Source of the DNA: Mycolicibacter icosiumassiliensis
Lineage (GTDB): Bacteria > Actinomycetota > Actinomycetes > Mycobacteriales > Mycobacteriaceae
DNA: 64,000 nt
Direction of reading: 5' to 3'
Assembly (NCBI RefSeq): GCF_900078685.2
Contig: NZ_LT546166.1
Span: 116,801-180,800 of the forward strand
Position numbers and translations under genes: made by a program. Below the pieces are notes generated by a model that was given only the letters and a program-made list of their open reading frames with translations, had not been told where the DNA came from and did not search any database. Positions 33,973 through 42,289 of the stretch are shown here, piece by piece (position 1 is the stretch's first letter; every line of letters starts with the position of its first letter).

Positions 33973-35174
33973 GCACCGTCCCCCTCCGCGCCGATCTCGC
34001 GAGGCGAACTAGGGGTACTGGGTTGCGGTGCAATCACTTCGAGGCCATCGGTCATATGTGCACCCCAATCGGCAGTGACGTTGGTGTGATCGACCGGGAC
34101 CTTGCGGGACTGCAGCCAGATGAGCGTAGCGACACCCACCAGCAGCACCAGTCCGGTGATGGTGCCGGGGTAGCCGCCGATGCGGTGGATCAGTTGGTAG
34201 GTGCCCGCGCCGATGGCCCCGGCCAGCGGCAGGGTGATCACCCAGGCGGTCGCCATCCGGCGGGCGACTCCCCAGCGCACGTTGGCCCCGGGCTTCCCCA
34301 GGCCCGAACCCAACACCGATCCCGTCACCACTTGGGTGGTCGATAACGAGTAGCCGAAGTGGCTGGACAGCAAAATGATGGCCGCCGAGGATGATTCGGC
34401 GGCCATGCCCTGAGGGGATTCGATCTCGACGAGCCCCTTGCCCAGGGTGCGGATGACTCGCCATCCACCGAAATAGGTGCCGGCAGCCATCGCCACCGCA
34501 CACGACACGATCACCCACAGTGGCGGTGTGACGTCGGTCTTGTAAGCCGCGCCGTAGGAGATCAGTGCGAGGAAGATCACGCCCATGGTCTTCTGGGCAT
34601 CGTTGGTGCCGTGCGCCAGAGACATCAGGGCGGCAGAGAACACTTGACCCCGGCGGAAGTCTCGCAGGGTGCGCCCATGGGGGACTCCCCGTGTCAGCCG
34701 GTAGACCAGCCAGGTTCCGACGGTAGCCACCAGGGTCGCGGCGAGCACGGCGATCACCGTCGGCACCAGCACCTTCGAGACCACCCCGGGCCAACGCACC
34801 CCGGCCGTGCCGGCCGCGGCCAGCATGGCCCCCACCACGCCGCCGATCAGGGCGTGCGAGGAACTCGACGGGATGCCGAACAACCAGGTCGCCAGATTCC
34901 AGACGATGCCGCCGACCAAGCCGGCGAACATGACTTCCAGCGTCACCAGGTTGGTGACCACCAGATCCTTCGCCACCGTGGCCGCCACTTGGGTCGACAT
35001 GAACGCGCCGACAAGGTTGAGCGTGGCGCAGAGCGTCACCGCGGTCTTCGGCTTGAGCGCACCGCTGGCGATTCCGGTGGCGACAGCGTTGCCGGTGTCA
35101 TGGAAGCCGTTGGTGAAGTCGAAAGCCAGGGCGGTGATCACGACCGTGATCAACAGGAACAGCTCCAAGGTCAC
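33969..35174 (-). CDS. pitA: Low-affinity inorganic phosphate transporter, copy 2
   Basis: A 401-residue Pit-family (PF01384) transporter that takes up metal-phosphate complexes with protons. The duplicated signature GANDVANA-like motif appears as DFTNGFHDTGNAVATGIASGAL at the N-terminus and MSLAHGTNDAQKTMGVIF in the middle, with the second half SLSTTQVVTGSVLG. About ten helices. It is the downstream member of a tandem duplication; the copy at 35508 is more than half identical by eye. The C-terminal tail ends in Ser/Pro-rich sequence. Confidence 0.94.
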   Translation of the reverse strand: MTLELFLLITVVITALAFDFTNGFHDTGNAVATGIASGALKPKTAVTLCATLNLVGAFMSTQVAATVAKDLVVTNLVTLEVMFAGLVGGIVWNLATWLFGIPSSSSHALIGGVVGAMLAAAGTAGVRWPGVVSKVLVPTVIAVLAATLVATVGTWLVYRLTRGVPHGRTLRDFRRGQVFSAALMSLAHGTNDAQKTMGVIFLALISYGAAYKTDVTPPLWVIVSCAVAMAAGTYFGGWRVIRTLGKGLVEIESPQGMAAESSSAAIILLSSHFGYSLSTTQVVTGSVLGSGLGKPGANVRWGVARRMATAWVITLPLAGAIGAGTYQLIHRIGGYPGTITGLVLLVGVATLIWLQSRKVPVDHTNVTADWGAHMTDGLEVIAPQPSTPSSPREIGAEGDGA

Positions 35175-35217
35175 CGTGCGGATTTTTGCAGTCGCACGCC
35201 TGCCTTGTCGAACCGGG

Positions 35218-35511
35218 TTAGGCGGGCTTGGCTCCGAGCAGGTACCAGCCCAGGTGGTGGCTCAAGAAGTCGCGGGCGATGAAGAGCACACCGACGACTG
35301 CCACGGCCAGCACTAGTAGGAAGATCGCCCAGCTCAGTGCGAGCAGCAGCGGCCGGCGTGCGTCGGCCGTGCCGCCGGCGACCGCGGGGACGCTGTTACC
35401 TGCCACGTTGACCCGCACCCCGACCGCGAACAGTGCCGGCAATAACCCGCCGACCAGCAGTCCGAAAACCAGGATTTTCAGGGTGGCTGCGAGGTTGAAC
35501 CACTGACTCAT
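35218..35511 (-). CDS. Small membrane partner of PitA, copy 1
   Basis: A 97-residue two-helix protein (ATLKILVFGLLVGGLLPALFAVGV and LALSWAIFLLVLAVAVVGVLFIARDFL) overlapping the pit gene at 35508 by four bases. It differs from copy 2 mainly in the loop between helices and in the C-terminus. Confidence 0.85.
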   Translation of the reverse strand: MSQWFNLAATLKILVFGLLVGGLLPALFAVGVRVNVAGNSVPAVAGGTADARRPLLLALSWAIFLLVLAVAVVGVLFIARDFLSHHLGWYLLGAKPA

Positions 35512-36785
35512 GACCGAATGACCTCACGTGAATTGGGGTCGTCGGTGGAGACGACAGTCAACTTGGCTCCCTCATGGCCGGCGTCGAATGCTGACCGCAG
35601 GGCGTTCTCGACTTCGCGGCCCGCTTCTTCGGGCTGCACGCCGGGGGCATCGAGACCGCCGGTGAGGGTGCCGTCCCATTCGGCGTTGACGTTGTTGTGG
35701 TCGATGCGCGCCCGCCGCGACCGCAGCCAGATCGCCAGGACCGCGGTGATCAGCAGCACCACGCCGATGATGATCCCGGGGTAGCCGCCGATACCGTGCA
35801 CCAGGCCGTACGCGCCCGAGCCGACCCCGCCGGCCATCGGTAGCGTCACCAGCCAGGCGGCCGCCATCCGTCCGGCCACACCCCAGCGCACCTGCGCGCC
35901 CGGCTTGCCGACGCCGCTGCCCAGCACCGACCCGGTGGCGACCTGGGTGGTCGACAGCGAGTAGCCGAAGTGGCTGGAGAGCAGGATGACCGAGGCGGCG
36001 GCCGACTCAGCAGCCATGCCCTGCGGAGACTTGATCTCGACGAGGCCCTTGCCCAGGGTCCGGATGACGCGCCAGCCGCCGGTGTACGTGCCGGCCGACA
36101 TGGCCAGCGCGCAGCTGACGATCACCCACAGCGGCGGCAGCGTCGCCGAGGTACTCACCGCGCCGTAGGACATCAGTGCGAGGAAGATCACGCCCATGGT
36201 CTTCTGCGCGTCGTTGGTGCCGTGCGCCAGCGACACCAGCGCTGCCGAGCCGATCTGACCGTGCCGGAACACCTTCTCGGACTTCTTCTCGTCGACGCCG
36301 CGGGTGATGCGGTAGACCAGCCAGGTACCGACCGAGGCGATCAAGGTTGCGACCACAGTCGCCACCACCGCCGGGACCAGCACTTTGGAGACCACCCCGC
36401 TCCAGTTCACCCCGTGTCCGCCGACCGCGGCGATCATCGCGCCCACGATGCCGCCGATCAGGGCGTGCGAGGAGCTCGACGGGATACCGAGCAGCCAGGT
36501 GAGCAGGTTCCACACGATGCCGCCGACCAGGCCGGCGAAGACGATCTCCAGGGTCACCAGGTTGGCGTCGACCAGACCTTTGGCGATCGTGGCGGCGACT
36601 GCGGTCGACAGAAAGGCGCCGACCAGGTTGAGGCAGGCCGACATGCCGACCGCTGCCTTGGGCTTGAGCGCACCGCTGGCGATCGACGTCGCCATCGCGT
36701 TGCCGGTGTCATGGAATCCGTTGGTGAAATCGAAGGCCAAAGCCGTGATCACCACAATGATTAGCAGGAGCAGTTCAAGGCTCAC
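35508..36785 (-). CDS. pitA: Low-affinity inorganic phosphate transporter, copy 1
   Basis: A 425-residue Pit-family transporter with DFTNGFHDTGNAMATSIASGAL, VSLAHGTNDAQKTMGVIF and SLSTTQVATGSVLGSGVGKPG. It is longer than copy 2 because of a C-terminal extension (EEAGREVENALRSAFDAGHEGAKL). It heads the four-gene pit cassette pair, each pit gene followed by a small membrane gene with GTGA-type overlap. Counterpart of Rv0545c; M. tuberculosis has one copy here. Confidence 0.94.
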   Translation of the reverse strand: MSLELLLLIIVVITALAFDFTNGFHDTGNAMATSIASGALKPKAAVGMSACLNLVGAFLSTAVAATIAKGLVDANLVTLEIVFAGLVGGIVWNLLTWLLGIPSSSSHALIGGIVGAMIAAVGGHGVNWSGVVSKVLVPAVVATVVATLIASVGTWLVYRITRGVDEKKSEKVFRHGQIGSAALVSLAHGTNDAQKTMGVIFLALMSYGAVSTSATLPPLWVIVSCALAMSAGTYTGGWRVIRTLGKGLVEIKSPQGMAAESAAASVILLSSHFGYSLSTTQVATGSVLGSGVGKPGAQVRWGVAGRMAAAWLVTLPMAGGVGSGAYGLVHGIGGYPGIIIGVVLLITAVLAIWLRSRRARIDHNNVNAEWDGTLTGGLDAPGVQPEEAGREVENALRSAFDAGHEGAKLTVVSTDDPNSREVIRS

Positions 36786-36898
36786 GGGAGCATCACGGCA
36801 TTGATTCTGAGGCTTGCGCGGCGCCGTTGTCTAACGATCGTGCAGGCGAAACGCCGGTGTACGTCCAGACGTATCAAAGTGTTTCCCCGTCGTTAACC

Positions 36899-37303
36899 TC
36901 AGGACCTCGAGCGTTCGTCTTGGCGGCTGTCTCGGCGTAGTGGGTGACCTGCGGGAACCTCCACGAAAATGAGGGTGAGGCCGTCGGGATCGGTGACGTG
37001 CATCTCATGCAACCCCCAGGGTTCCTGACGGGCGGGCCGGGCGATCGGCACGCCGCGGCTCTGCAGCTCGGCCTGGGTGGCGGCGACGTCGCGCACCTGC
37101 AGCCACAGCGCCCCAGGGAAGTTCGCGCCCGCGTGTTCGGGGTTGCCGTGCCCGGCGACTTCGATCAGCGACTGTCCGGCGTAGAAGACCATTCCCGCGC
37201 CGTAGTCGCGGGCGATCGCCAGCCCGATCTCGTCGCGATAGAACCGCAGTGAGCGTTGATAGTCCGCCGGACGGAGCAGCACCCGGCTGGCGAGAATCTC
37301 CAT
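36899..37303 (-). CDS. Glyoxalase/VOC-family protein (Rv0546c-like)
   Basis: A 134-residue vicinal oxygen chelate protein (SRVLLRPADYQRSLRFYRDEIGLAIARDYGAGMVFYAGQSLIEVAGHG, then MHVTDPDGLTLIFVEVP). Both beta-alpha-beta modules are recognisable. A Glu near the end (FVEVP) is in the usual metal position. The ATG at 37303 overlaps the stop of the SDR gene by one base, so the pair is an operon. Substrate unknown. Confidence 0.88.
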   Translation of the reverse strand: MEILASRVLLRPADYQRSLRFYRDEIGLAIARDYGAGMVFYAGQSLIEVAGHGNPEHAGANFPGALWLQVRDVAATQAELQSRGVPIARPARQEPWGLHEMHVTDPDGLTLIFVEVPAGHPLRRDSRQDERSRS

Positions 37304-38187
37304 CAGTCCTCGACCGGCTCGATCCGGTTCCGCTTGACGATGGCGGTGGCCCAGCCGGCGTTGAGGTTGTCCAGTGCACGAAACGCCAGCGCCAGGCGCG
37401 GCGCGATGCGGATCGGGCGGTATTTGGCCGCGTCGATCATCCACGCGCCGGCCTCCTGCGCGGTGAGCCCCGGCTTGCCCTGGAACGCCGCGGTGGGCGC
37501 GATCATCGGGGTCTTCACCAGCGGGTAGTACAGCGTGGTGGACTGCACGCCGTAGCGGGCCCACTCGCTGTCGATGACCCGGCTGACCGCGCTCAGTGCG
37601 GACTTGGAGCCGTTGTATACGCCGAACAGTGGCGAGGAGTCGGTGAACACGCCCCAGGTGGCGACGTTGATGATGTGGCCGTCGCCGCGCTCGCGCATCG
37701 CCGGGGCGAAGCCGCGAATCAGCCGCAGCGGCGAGTAGTAGTTCAGCTGCATGGTCCGCTCGACGTCGTGCCAGCGGTCCAGGGATTCGGCCAGCGGACG
37801 GCGGATGGAGCGCCCGGCATTGTTGACCAGGATGTCCACCCCGCCGAACCGCTCGTCGACGTCCTTGACCAGCTGGTCGATCGCCGCGAGGTCGGACAGG
37901 TCGCACGCGATGGCGTGGGCGGTGCCACCGGCGGCGGGGATCCGCTGGACCAGTGCGTCGAGGTTTTCCTGGCGACGGGCCACCGCGATCACGGTGGCGC
38001 CCGCTGCCCCGAACTGTTCGGCGCCGGCCTCCCCGATGCCCGAGGACGCCCCGGTCACCAGCACCCGCTTGCCGGTCAGGTCGATGGTCTTGGCGCCGGG
38101 CCGGTGCATCAGCTGCGCGGCGACGGGCGGGCGCATGGTGGCGAGCGTGATCTGGTCGGACAACCGGCGTAGCGGACTGCGGCTCAT
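37303..38187 (-). CDS. Short-chain dehydrogenase/reductase (Rv0547c-like)
   Basis: A 294-residue SDR. Cofactor motif GASSGIGEAG near residue 46, NNAG at about 117, and the catalytic YNGSK near 186. The first 30 residues (RRLSDQITLATMRPPVAAQ) precede the Rossmann fold. NADP is likely from ARRQE after beta 2. First gene of an operon with the VOC protein. Substrate unknown. Confidence 0.92.
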   Translation of the reverse strand: MSRSPLRRLSDQITLATMRPPVAAQLMHRPGAKTIDLTGKRVLVTGASSGIGEAGAEQFGAAGATVIAVARRQENLDALVQRIPAAGGTAHAIACDLSDLAAIDQLVKDVDERFGGVDILVNNAGRSIRRPLAESLDRWHDVERTMQLNYYSPLRLIRGFAPAMRERGDGHIINVATWGVFTDSSPLFGVYNGSKSALSAVSRVIDSEWARYGVQSTTLYYPLVKTPMIAPTAAFQGKPGLTAQEAGAWMIDAAKYRPIRIAPRLALAFRALDNLNAGWATAIVKRNRIEPVED

Positions 38188-38226
38188 GGTTAGCCAGTCT
38201 ATGCGGGGGGCCGGGGATCCCTAGCC

Positions 38227-39129
38227 TCAGTAGTACCGGGGGAAGGGGCTCCAGTCCGGATCACGCTTCTCCAGGAAGGAATCCCGGCCCTCGACGGCCT
38301 CGTCGGTCATATAGGCCAGCCGGGTCGCTTCACCGGCGAACAGCTGCTGGCCCACCAGCCCGTCGTCGAGCAGATTGAAAGCGAACTTCAACATGCGTTG
38401 CGCCTGAGGCGATTTGCCGTTGATCTCCTTGGCCCACTGCACGCCGGTGGCTTCCAGCTCGGCGTGGTCGACGACTTCGTTGACCGCGCCCATCTGGTGC
38501 ATCTGCTCGGCGGTGTAGGTCCGGCCCAGGAAGAAGATCTCGCGGGCGAACTTCTGGCCCACCTGCCGGGCCAGATAGGCGCTGCCGTACCCGCCGTCGA
38601 AGCTGCCCACGTCGGCGTCGGTCTGCTTGAACTTCGCGTGCTCGCGGCTGGCCAGGGTCAGATCGCACACCACGTGCAGGCTGTGCCCGCCGCCGGCTGC
38701 CCAGCCGTTGACCAGGCAGATCACCGGTTTGGGCATGAACCGGATCAGCCGCTGCACCTCCAGGATGTGCAGCCGCCCGGCCCGGGCGATGTCGACGGTG
38801 TCGGCGGTTTCCCCGGAGGCGTACTGGTAGCCACTGCGGCCGCGGATGCGCTGATCCCCGCCGGAGCAGAACGCCCAGCCGCCGTCCTTGGGCGCCGGTC
38901 CGTTACCGGTCAGCAGCACCACGCCCACGTCCGGAGACATCCGGGCATGGTCCAGCGCCTGGTACAGCTCGTCGACGGTGTGCGGGCGAAACGCGTTGCG
39001 CACCTCGGGACGGTTGAACGCCACCCGCACCGTCGCGTCGGTGACGTGGCGGTGATAGGTGATGTCGGTCAGGTCGGCGAAGCCGTCGACAGTGCGCCAG
39101 ATGCTCTGGTCAAAAGGGTTGCTGCTCAC
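38227..39129 (-). CDS. menB: 1,4-dihydroxy-2-naphthoyl-CoA synthase
   Basis: A 300-residue crotonase-fold enzyme that closes the second ring of the naphthoquinone from o-succinylbenzoyl-CoA. Landmarks: VRVAFNRPEVRNAFRP, the oxyanion region AFCSGGDQRIRGRSGYQY, VNGWAAGGGHSLHVVCDLTLAS, and FDGGYGSAYLARQVGQKFAREIFFLGR. Ends SPFPRYY, a MenB hallmark. Length normal. Confidence 0.96.
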   Translation of the reverse strand: MSSNPFDQSIWRTVDGFADLTDITYHRHVTDATVRVAFNRPEVRNAFRPHTVDELYQALDHARMSPDVGVVLLTGNGPAPKDGGWAFCSGGDQRIRGRSGYQYASGETADTVDIARAGRLHILEVQRLIRFMPKPVICLVNGWAAGGGHSLHVVCDLTLASREHAKFKQTDADVGSFDGGYGSAYLARQVGQKFAREIFFLGRTYTAEQMHQMGAVNEVVDHAELEATGVQWAKEINGKSPQAQRMLKFAFNLLDDGLVGQQLFAGEATRLAYMTDEAVEGRDSFLEKRDPDWSPFPRYY

Positions 39130-39156
39130 GCCTGCGACCGTACCGGGGCGGCGCAG

Positions 39157-40104
39157 TCAGGTTGCCGGAGCTTGCCGGAACGCTTCGCGCAGACTCGCGG
39201 CATAGTCCGGCCCCTGCCCGGGGGCGGTGATCGCATCCAGCCGGGCGACGGCGTCGTCGCTGAGCACGATGTCGGCCACCTTCATGTTCTCTTCCAGGTG
39301 CCCGATCGACCCGGTGCCGGGGATCAGCAGGGTGTTCGCCGAGGTGGTTAGCAGCCAGGCCAGCCCGATCTGGGCCGGGGTGACGCCGGCTTCGTCAGCG
39401 ATCTCGCGGACGACGGCGTTGTCGCTGACCTTGGGGAAGCCGGGGAACGCCGAGCCGAGCGGGAAGTACGGCACCCAGGCGATGCCTTCGTCGGCGCAGA
39501 AGTCGAGCGCGTCCTCCTGGGTGCGGTCGAGCAGACTGTAGGCGTTCTGCACGCACACGATCCCGGCCGGCAACGCCCGCTGCAGCACCTCCAGTCCCAC
39601 GCTGCTGATACCGATCGCGGCGATCTTGCCCTCGTCGCGCAACGCGATCATCTCGGCCAGCTGGTCATCGAGGTCGACGTTCTGATCGCCCTCGGGCGCC
39701 GCCGCGGGACCGAGGTCATAACGCCGCAGGTTGACCACCGGGACGGTGTCCAGGCCCAGTTGGCGAAGATCGTTCTCGACCGCGGCGCGCAGCTCGGCGG
39801 GCTTCTGGGCGGCGGTCAGCGGCACCGGGCCGACGCCGGTGTAGGCGGCGCCGACCTTGCTGACGATGACCAGCTCGTCGCGGTACGGCGCCAGTGCCTT
39901 GCGGATGCGGTGGTTGACCTCGCCGCCGCCGTAGAAGGACGCGGTGTCGATGTGGTTGACACCCAACTCGACCGCGCGGCGCAGGACCGCGATGGCGTCG
40001 TCGGTCGAGACTTTCTCGTCGAGCTGCATGGCGCCGTAGCCGACACGGGCCACGAACGGTGTGCCGATGCGACCGAGGCCGCCGGGTGAGAGTTGGTCTG
40101 TCAT
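39157..40104 (-). CDS. Aldo/keto reductase
   Basis: A 315-residue NADPH-dependent AKR barrel. Conserved GYGAMQL and DTASFYGGGEVNHRIRKAL carry the catalytic Asp and Tyr; the Lys is in VIVSKVG, but the usual HxxD His position reads NLRRYDLG, as in some AKR13-like enzymes. Ends with IPGTGSIGHLEENMKVADI. Divergent from a TetR gene with two palindromes between, so it is probably that regulator's target. Confidence 0.9.
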   Translation of the reverse strand: MTDQLSPGGLGRIGTPFVARVGYGAMQLDEKVSTDDAIAVLRRAVELGVNHIDTASFYGGGEVNHRIRKALAPYRDELVIVSKVGAAYTGVGPVPLTAAQKPAELRAAVENDLRQLGLDTVPVVNLRRYDLGPAAAPEGDQNVDLDDQLAEMIALRDEGKIAAIGISSVGLEVLQRALPAGIVCVQNAYSLLDRTQEDALDFCADEGIAWVPYFPLGSAFPGFPKVSDNAVVREIADEAGVTPAQIGLAWLLTTSANTLLIPGTGSIGHLEENMKVADIVLSDDAVARLDAITAPGQGPDYAASLREAFRQAPAT

Positions 40105-40134
40105 GGTGCTCCTCGTGAGACACTGGTAGAGATG

Positions 40135-40182
40135 CGGAGGACCCTCCGCTTAGACAGCGTAGCAGAAACGGAGGTTCCTCCG
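40135..40182. promoter_or_regulatory. Two TetR-type operators, CGGAGG-N2-CCTCCG
   Basis: CGGAGG-AC-CCTCCG (40135-40148) and CGGAGG-TT-CCTCCG (40169-40182) are palindromes with perfect 6-base arms, 34 bases centre to centre. They fill the 80-base gap between the divergent aldo/keto reductase and TetR genes. The second ends two bases before the TetR TTG. Confidence 0.75.
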
Positions 40183-40184
40183 CT

Positions 40185-40733
40185 TTGGTTGGGAGATCCG
40201 ATGCCCGCCGCAACCGGGAGCGGCTGTTGTCGGCTGCCGCCGCCGCGTTCGGTGCCTCCGACGGGAGTCCGGTTCCGCTGGAGTCGGTCGCCCGTGATGC
40301 CGGTGTCGGTATCGGCACGCTCTACCGTCACTTCCCCAATCGCGAGGCGCTGGTCGAGGCCGTGTACCGCGCCGAACTGGGCGACGTCGCGGCCGTCGCC
40401 GAACAACTGCTCACCCGCCACCCCCCGAAGGTCGCGCTACGGCGCTGGATGGATCGCTACGCCGGCTTCGTCGCCGCCAAGCGGGGGATGGCCGAGTCGT
40501 TGCGTGTCATCGTCGAGTCCGGCGCGATGCAGCCCAACGAGACCCGCGAGCGCATCGTCGGCGCCGTCGACCTGGTGCTGCGGGCCGGCGCGCAGGACGG
40601 CAGTCTGCGCGCTGATGTGCGCGCCGACGACGTCGTGTCGAGCCTGATCGGCATCTTTTTGACCAGCGGCTCGTCCGAGCAGACCGGGCGCCTGCTGGAT
40701 CTGTTGGTCGCCGGAGTGGCCGCCACCGGCTGA
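40185..40733 (+). CDS. TetR-family regulator
   Basis: A 182-residue TetR repressor. HTH: VPLESVARDAGVGIGTLYRHFPNREALVEAVY. Ligand domain with SLRVIVESGAM and EQTGRLLDLLVAGV. The TTG at 40185 gives VGRSDARRNRERLLSAAAAAFG, the expected N-terminus; no ATG or GTG is available in frame nearby. It probably represses itself and the divergent aldo/keto reductase through the two operators. Stop is 14 bases before the amidohydrolase gene. Confidence 0.88.
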   Translation: MVGRSDARRNRERLLSAAAAAFGASDGSPVPLESVARDAGVGIGTLYRHFPNREALVEAVYRAELGDVAAVAEQLLTRHPPKVALRRWMDRYAGFVAAKRGMAESLRVIVESGAMQPNETRERIVGAVDLVLRAGAQDGSLRADVRADDVVSSLIGIFLTSGSSEQTGRLLDLLVAGVAATG

Positions 40734-40747
40734 TCAAGCTGTCTACG

Positions 40748-41581
40748 GTGGAGACGATGACCATCGACGTGTGGATGCAGCAGCCGACCCGGCGGTTCCT
40801 CGACCATGACATGTTGGCGTCGCTGCGACGCTGGACTGGCGGGGCCATGCCCGACGATGAGATCCCCATCGAGGCCACCGTGTCGGCGATGGACACCGCA
40901 GGTGTGGATTTCGGGCTGCTCAGTGCGTGGCGTGGTCCCAACGGCATGGACCTGGTCTCCAACGAGGAAGTTGCCGGCTGGGTCCGAGCGCACCCGAACC
41001 GGTTCGCAGGCCTGGCCACCGTCGACCTGGATCGCCCGATGGAAGCCGTCCGTGAACTGCGGCGCCGGGTCCGCGACGACGGATTCGTCGGCCTGCGGGT
41101 GGTGCCTTGGCTGTGGAATGCACCGCCGACCGATCGGCGCTACTACCCGCTGTTCGCCGAGTGCGTGGAACTCGGCGTGCCGTTCTGCACTCAGGTCGGG
41201 CACACCGGCCCACTGCGACCGTCGGAGACCGGGCGTCCGATTCCCTACATCGACCAAGTGGCACTGGACTTTCCGGAGCTCACCATCGTGTGCGGACACG
41301 TCGGCTATCCGTGGACCGAGGAGATGGTCGCGGTAGCCCGCAAGCACGAGAACGTCTATATCGACACCTCGGCCTACACCACCAAGCGGCTGCCGGATGA
41401 GCTGATCCGGTTCATGCGTACCCGAACCGGGCAGCGAAAAGTGTTGTTCGGCACCAACTATCCGATGATCATGCCCGGCCATGCGCTCGACGGTCTTGAC
41501 GAGCTAGGGCTCGACGATGCGGCGCACGCGGATTACCTGCACGGGAATGCCGAGCGGGTGTTCAAGTTGGGTGGTGGGTAG
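40748..41581 (+). CDS. Amidohydrolase-2-type metal-dependent hydrolase
   Basis: A 277-residue protein of the amidohydrolase_2 group (gamma-resorcylate decarboxylase and ACMSD relatives). The usual N-terminal HxH is replaced by DVWMQQP, but the later His in CTQVGHTG, HVGYPW and the Asp region FGTNYPM are present. The GTG at 40748 or the ATG at 40757 could start it. It follows the TetR gene on the same strand. Either a decarboxylase or a C-C hydrolase; substrate unknown. Confidence 0.8.
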   Translation: METMTIDVWMQQPTRRFLDHDMLASLRRWTGGAMPDDEIPIEATVSAMDTAGVDFGLLSAWRGPNGMDLVSNEEVAGWVRAHPNRFAGLATVDLDRPMEAVRELRRRVRDDGFVGLRVVPWLWNAPPTDRRYYPLFAECVELGVPFCTQVGHTGPLRPSETGRPIPYIDQVALDFPELTIVCGHVGYPWTEEMVAVARKHENVYIDTSAYTTKRLPDELIRFMRTRTGQRKVLFGTNYPMIMPGHALDGLDELGLDDAAHADYLHGNAERVFKLGGG

Positions 41582-41648
41582 CAGGGGGGTAGCCCGCAGC
41601 CAATCGGCCTGCACGGCGGTTTAGGTGAGTGGCGGTCATTGCGGTTAA

Positions 41649-41742
41649 CTTGCTAGCTTTTGCTCGGGGCTCCGACGGGAGGTGTGAGCATGGCTTCGGT
41701 GCCGATTGATCCCGTCGCGATCTCGGTACAACCAGCGCTGCT
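41649..41742 (+). repeat. Leader repeat copy A (promoter region plus EspC-like N-terminus)
   Basis: Bases 41649-41742 match 43305-43399 closely: CTTGCTAGCTTT, GGGAGGTGTGAGC before the ATG, then codons for MASVPI. Similarity includes the ribosome site (GGGAGG) and fades within the first 20 codons. Confidence 0.8.
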
Positions 41743-41842
41743 GGATCCGAGGTGCCGGCAAAGTACCTGGCATGGCAGCCGAATGCGGCGTTCCTCCGCC
41801 AGCAAATGGAGAAGCGGGTACCACGTTTCGAATACCGCCTAA
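41690..41842 (+). pseudogene. EspC-like ESX substrate, N-terminal fragment
   Basis: The frame starts MASVPIDPVAISVQPALLD, the same type of N-terminus as the gene at 43347, then after residue 19 runs into an unrelated reading (PRCRQSTWHGSRMRRS). The break is at about 41746, after which the + strand carries a toxin-like frame in a different phase. It is therefore a promoter and start region left in front of foreign sequence. Confidence 0.6.
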
Positions 41843-41985
41843 CGGATGGCTTCAGCAGTGTTGACGAACTTGCGCGCGTCCGTCGGGAAACCTTCTCGGC
41901 GTTCGAGATTAATTACATGGACCAGAACGCAGCGGCGTTCGGATATGAACGTGTCGGAAATTACTGGATCTACGGAGGTGAATAA
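41752..41985 (+). pseudogene. Orphan C-terminal fragment, probable polymorphic toxin tail
   Basis: A 77-codon frame from a GTG: VPAKYLAWQPNAAFLRQQ, then VPRFEYRLTDGF, VRRETFSAFEINYMDQNAAA and GYERVGNYWIYGGE. It lacks any start of its own kind and opens inside the junction with the EspC-like leader, one frame off. Compact aromatic C-termini followed at seven bases by a small gene are typical of toxin-immunity pairs. I do not recognise the catalytic family. Confidence 0.5.
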
Positions 41986-41991
41986 GCGACT

Positions 41992-42267
41992 ATGAGCTCC
42001 GGCGAAGCGGAACGTCAGATGGCTTCGATATTGGCGGACCGCGGCTTCCATCTTGATGCGGTTGACTCTGATCTCGTATACGGTGAGCGCCCAGCATGGG
42101 CAGTGTTCTACCGAGGGCCAGATTGTAAACTTCAATTTTGTTGGTCAGCTCGCGAGGGCGGGGCAGACTTCATGCTAGCGCCGTTAGACGCACCGAATGA
42201 GTTCGGGCTGGTGAACCAGTCGAAGAAGTGGCGTTTTATGTTGGCCCTTAGCCTCGATTTTTCATAG
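41992..42267 (+). CDS. Small hypothetical protein, candidate immunity protein
   Basis: A 91-residue intact protein (MSSGEAERQMASILADRGF, VYGERPAWAVFYRGPDCKLQFCW, GADFMLAPLDAPNEFGL). It has the length and mixed alpha/beta look of immunity proteins and starts seven bases after the toxin-like fragment. Lower GC and codon use unlike its neighbours support foreign origin. No direct family match is recognised. Confidence 0.55.
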   Translation: MSSGEAERQMASILADRGFHLDAVDSDLVYGERPAWAVFYRGPDCKLQFCWSAREGGADFMLAPLDAPNEFGLVNQSKKWRFMLALSLDFS

Positions 42268-42289
42268 TGCTTGATGCTCAACAGGCCTG

